Below are positions 58,020 through 60,686 of a stretch of 60,686 nt of DNA, piece after piece. Source of the DNA: an uncultured Lachnospiraceae bacterium (GTDB taxonomy: Bacteria > Bacillota > Clostridia > Lachnospirales > Lachnospiraceae); NCBI GenBank assembly GCA_947626965.1, contig CANQUH010000004.1, forward strand, positions 1 through 60,686, read 5' to 3'. The number at the start of each line of letters is the position of its first letter. The stretch's first letter is position 1. The position numbers and the translations under genes were made by a program. A model generated the notes under the pieces. It was not told the DNA's origin. It worked only from the letters and a program-made list of their open reading frames with translations, and did not search any database.

Positions 58020-59942
58020 TCACTCTCTCCTGGCCAGCTCGATCTCCGCCGCGTCCAACGCCGCGGCAATGACTTTGTCCATATCATAATACTTGTATTC
58101 TCCGAGCCGTCCTCCGAAGATCACATTCTCTTCCTTTTCCGCAAGTTGTCTGTACTTCTCATAAAGGGCATTGTTTTTCTCGTCATTTACAGGATAATAA
58201 GGTTCCATCCCCGGCTTCCAGGCCTCCGGATATTCCCGTGAGATTACAGTAAACGGCAGAGGATTATTGCGTGTTCTCGCCGGATTGAAATACTTATGTT
58301 CAATGATCCGCGTATACGGAACTTCCCGATCCGTGTAATTGACCACCGCGCTGCCCTGATAATTCTCTGTCTCGATCCGCTCCGTCTCAAACCGCAGGGA
58401 CCGGTATTCCAGATGGCCGAACTGGTAATCATAATACTCGTCGATCATTCCGGTGTAGACAATCCGGTCAAACCGGTCGGGATGCTCCTGGATATAGTCG
58501 CGGTAATCTGTATTGAGCACTACCTCGACATTTTTCAGCAGTCTCTCGATCAGCGCCGTATAACCGCCGGCCGGGATTCCCTGATATTTATCGTCAAAGT
58601 AATTATTGTCATATGTGAGACGCACCGGCAGTCTTTTGATAATGAAAGGAGGCAGTTCCTTGCAGTCTCTTCCCCACTGTTTCTCCGTGTACCCTTTGAC
58701 CAGCTTCTCGTAGACATCCGGGCCGACCAGAGACAATGCCTGCTCTTCAAGATTCGCCGGTTCCGTGATTCCGAGCTGCGCGATCTGCTCCTCGATCTTT
58801 CTCTTCACATCCTCCGGCTTCGTCAGTCCCCAGAGTCTACTGAATGTGTTCATATTAAACGGAAGGTTGTAAATCTCATCCTTGTACACGGCGACCGGAG
58901 AATTGACAAACGGAATAAACGGAATCTGCCGGTTGACAAACTTCCAGACCCTCTCATCGCTTGTATGGAAAATATGCGCGCCATACCTGTGTACCTGTAT
59001 GCCGTCCATATTCTCCGTATAAACATTTCCTCCGATATGATCTCTCCGGTCAATGACAAGACATTTCTTCCCGGCTTTCCTCATGATACGCGCGAACACT
59101 GCCCCATACAGACCTGCTCCGACGATCAGGTAATCATACCTCTTCTTTTTGGCTTTCTTTTTTCTCTTACGCCTGAGATTCTCCTGCTTAAGCATGATAA
59201 TCTCTTCCTGCCTTGCCACATAGGCGTCGCAGACAGCGTTGGCGTCCCCGACCTTCACGATCTTCCCATGATCCAGCCAGATCGCGTGATCACACATGCG
59301 CTTCACCGACTCGGTATTGTGAGAAACGTACAGAAGCGTCGTCCCGTCGGCGAGCATCTTCTTCATGCGGGCATTGCATTTGCTGCGGAACCGGAGATCT
59401 CCGACCTCAAGAACCTCGTCCACAATCAGAATATCCGGATCCGTGATCGTCGCGATCGCAAAACCCAGACGCGCTTTCATACCGGAAGAAAAATTCTTGA
59501 CCGGAGAATCGAGAAATTTCTTGATGTTCGCGAAATCCACGATATCATCAAAGTTTTCATCAATAAACTCTCTGGAATATCCCAGCACCAAGCCGTTCAG
59601 ATAAATATTCTCACGCGCGGTCAGATCCTTGTCGAAACCCGCGCCAAGCTCAATCAGGGGAGCGATCCGCCCGTTCACAACCACACTGCCCACATAGGGC
59701 TGCAGGATTCCGCTGATCGCTTTTAAAAGCGTCGACTTTCCGGAGCCGTTCGGTCCGATCAGGCCCCATGCCTCGCCTCTTCTTACCTTAAAGTTAATCC
59801 CTTTCAGTGCCAGAAATTCCTGGAACATCAGTTCCTTTTTAATAAATTTAATTGCATATTCCTTGAGATTGTCCACCCGCTCCTTCTCAAGGTTAAAACG
59901 GATCGTCAGATCCTTGACCTCTATCACCACATCGTTTTTCAT
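58020..59942 (-). CDS. Fusion: polysaccharide-export ABC ATPase (TagH/Wzt-like) plus UDP-galactopyranose mutase
   Basis: A 640-residue single frame. Residues 1-250 are an ABC ATPase (Walker A GPNGSGKS 63-70, signature FSSGMKARLGF 151-161, Walker B ILIVDEVLEVGD, H-loop VSHNT) of the polyol/polysaccharide export type. A basic linker (RRKRKKKAKKKR, 257-268) joins UDP-galactopyranose mutase (269-640): DYLIVGAGLYGAVFARIMRK with FAD loop, HIGGNVYTE, YTEKQWGR, LPVRLTYDNNYFDD and GRLGEYKYYDMDKV. The mutase makes UDP-galactofuranose, so donor synthesis is physically tied to the exporter of a galactofuranose-bearing polymer. AAAGGA precedes ATG 59942. I see no frameshift or internal stop; a separate start for the mutase part is not evident. 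Confidence 0.92.
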   Translation of the reverse strand: MKNDVVIEVKDLTIRFNLEKERVDNLKEYAIKFIKKELMFQEFLALKGINFKVRRGEAWGLIGPNGSGKSTLLKAISGILQPYVGSVVVNGRIAPLIELGAGFDKDLTARENIYLNGLVLGYSREFIDENFDDIVDFANIKKFLDSPVKNFSSGMKARLGFAIATITDPDILIVDEVLEVGDLRFRSKCNARMKKMLADGTTLLYVSHNTESVKRMCDHAIWLDHGKIVKVGDANAVCDAYVARQEEIIMLKQENLRRKRKKKAKKKRYDYLIVGAGLYGAVFARIMRKAGKKCLVIDRRDHIGGNVYTENMDGIQVHRYGAHIFHTSDERVWKFVNRQIPFIPFVNSPVAVYKDEIYNLPFNMNTFSRLWGLTKPEDVKRKIEEQIAQLGITEPANLEEQALSLVGPDVYEKLVKGYTEKQWGRDCKELPPFIIKRLPVRLTYDNNYFDDKYQGIPAGGYTALIERLLKNVEVVLNTDYRDYIQEHPDRFDRIVYTGMIDEYYDYQFGHLEYRSLRFETERIETENYQGSAVVNYTDREVPYTRIIEHKYFNPARTRNNPLPFTVISREYPEAWKPGMEPYYPVNDEKNNALYEKYRQLAEKEENVIFGGRLGEYKYYDMDKVIAAALDAAEIELARRE

Positions 59943-60086
59943 ATGCTTTCCTTTCTGTCTCCGCCCCGGACCATGCAGTTTCAGTCCTTGACCGCATTTC
60001 GCGGAAAACTCCGGCCCTTCAGCATCTCTTCGCGGACAGCGCCTGACATGGCAGCATCTCCCCAAATGCAAAAGGGCGGACCGTTC

Positions 60087-60686
60087 CTAAATGTACAGAA
60101 TAAATCTGTCCTTATATTTCTGGAAGAAATATACGCCGATCACCAGCATTACAAACGCAAGCACCCATCCTCCTACAAAGTAATACAGCGGCGGCAGTTC
60201 TCCGCGGTATACAATGGCCCGGAACTGTTCCACATAATAATACAGCGGATTGAAATGTGTTATAACAAACACAATTTTGGGACGTTTCTTCAGTTTAGTG
60301 ATCGGATAGACGATCGGGGTCAGATAAAACAGCGCCGTCATCACGGCCTGGTAAATATACTGGATGTCCTTGAAAAACACGCACAGCTGCGCAAGGAAAA
60401 ATCCAAGTCCGCAGCAGAAAATGTAAATCTGAATGATGACAATGGGCATCAGCAGCATCGTCGGCGAAAAAGGCGCTCTCGTCACAAGCATAACGATAAA
60501 CAGCGCGCCGAGCGACAGTACAAAATCCACCATACAGCTCGTGATCTGCGCCAGCGTAAAAATGTACTTGGGCACATACACTTTCTTCAGAAGAGCCGCA
60601 TTCTTTTGAATCGACTTCATACCGCTCGTGGTACTGTTTTTCAGAAATTCATGCAGCATACGGCCCGTCAGAAGATACACGGGATA
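60087..60686 (-). CDS. ABC-2 type polysaccharide export permease (TagG/Wzm-like), partial
   Basis: C-terminal 199 residues of an integral membrane permease; the 5' end lies beyond the window. Visible are the conserved segment MLHEFLKNSTTSGMKSIQKN, KKVYVPKYIFTLAQITSCMV, five or so membrane helices, the family block TALFYLTPIVYPI and NPLYYYVEQFR, and a lysine-bearing tail QKYKDRFILYI. It forms the transport channel for the ATPase-mutase protein encoded 144 bp downstream, exporting a lipid-linked polymer. The gap 59943-60086 shows only a ribosome binding site and no separate promoter. Confidence 0.92.
   Translation of the reverse strand, partial: YPVYLLTGRMLHEFLKNSTTSGMKSIQKNAALLKKVYVPKYIFTLAQITSCMVDFVLSLGALFIVMLVTRAPFSPTMLLMPIVIIQIYIFCCGLGFFLAQLCVFFKDIQYIYQAVMTALFYLTPIVYPITKLKKRPKIVFVITHFNPLYYYVEQFRAIVYRGELPPLYYFVGGWVLAFVMLVIGVYFFQKYKDRFILYI

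Noticed and set aside
57889-58089. Possible 66-codon gene starting at ATG 57889
   Set aside because: The ATG lies in the -10 box and the frame reads through a strong terminator stem, so the region is better read as a small RNA.
58296-59726. Plus-strand frame of 476 codons opposite the ABC-Glf fusion
   Set aside because: Shadow of a strongly conserved gene; product without domains.
1-60686. tRNA or rRNA genes, prophage or integrative element
   Set aside because: No cloverleaf with conserved T-loop, no rRNA segments, and no integrase, terminase or conjugation genes were seen.

Overview
The window looks like chromosomal DNA of a mid-GC member of the Clostridia, most probably Lachnospiraceae. 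Evidence: Firmicutes-type S6-SSB-S18 operon, spore maturation gene spmA, YhaM and DUF951 genes, AGGAGG-type ribosome binding sites with several TTG starts, and sigma-A promoters close to TTGACA-N17-TATAAT. No rRNA, tRNA, CRISPR array, transposase or phage gene was seen. The placement is inference from gene content, not from a database search.

Layout. 0.2-2.8 kb (minus): an rRNA uracil methyltransferase and a YhaM-type exoribonuclease. 3.2-16.3 kb (minus): a dense phosphosignalling island with three Ser/Thr kinases, a kinase fragment, two PP2C phosphatases, four FHA modules (one on a kinase, one on a PrsW protease, one on a signal-peptide/one-TM protein, one on a zinc ribbon), and an HTH-like protein with its own promoter. 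16.9-20.0 kb (plus): folate operon folE, HD hydrolase, folP, folB-folK fusion. 20.2-27.4 kb: acyltransferase, AraC-type regulator, cation/proton antiporter with a PII-like partner, a low-complexity membrane protein, an aminotransferase, a small zincin and a 38-residue membrane peptide. 27.5-29.5 kb (plus): a short KdpD-like kinase and KdpE-like regulator behind a leader with competing helices. 29.6-32.6 kb (minus): a TelA/XpaC pair. 32.9-34.3 kb: rpsF-ssb-rpsR and DUF951. 34.4-40.3 kb (minus): molybdenum aldehyde oxidoreductase, a 903-residue flavin/iron-sulfur protein and a small cysteine protein. 40.6-42.1 kb (plus): a Uma2-type nuclease and an arylamine N-acetyltransferase, each behind a copy of the same promoter. 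42.3-45.9 kb (minus): a GPH-type transporter and two UroD-family proteins. 46.1-50.3 kb: an unknown gene, a decapitated AlbA_2-type gene, spmA without spmB, and a MutS-like ATPase. 50.4-60.7 kb (minus): a cell-surface polymer locus with a polyprenol-phosphate glycosyltransferase, LicD, three sugar-epimerase-fold modules, an IspD/TarI cytidylyltransferase, a CDP-glycerol-type phosphotransferase, an ABC ATPase fused to UDP-galactopyranose mutase, and the export permease (cut by the window end).

How the genes work together. In the kinase island, kinases and phosphatases would write and erase phospho-threonine marks that the FHA modules read; membrane-tethered members and an LRR ectodomain suggest envelope sensing. 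The polymer locus would activate a polyol or sugar as a CDP- or UDP-derivative, build and decorate a chain, and export it through the ABC pair. The oxidoreductase cluster probably passes electrons from a molybdenum hydroxylase to the flavin/iron-sulfur protein.

The most unusual items are the kinase/FHA/PrsW island with its kinase fragment, the ABC-Glf fusion, an intergenic small RNA candidate at 57.9 kb with a perfect consensus promoter and a strong terminator, the riboswitch-like leader before the KdpDE pair, hydrophilic insertions inside otherwise conserved enzymes, and two families of palindromic repeats that lie at gene ends.
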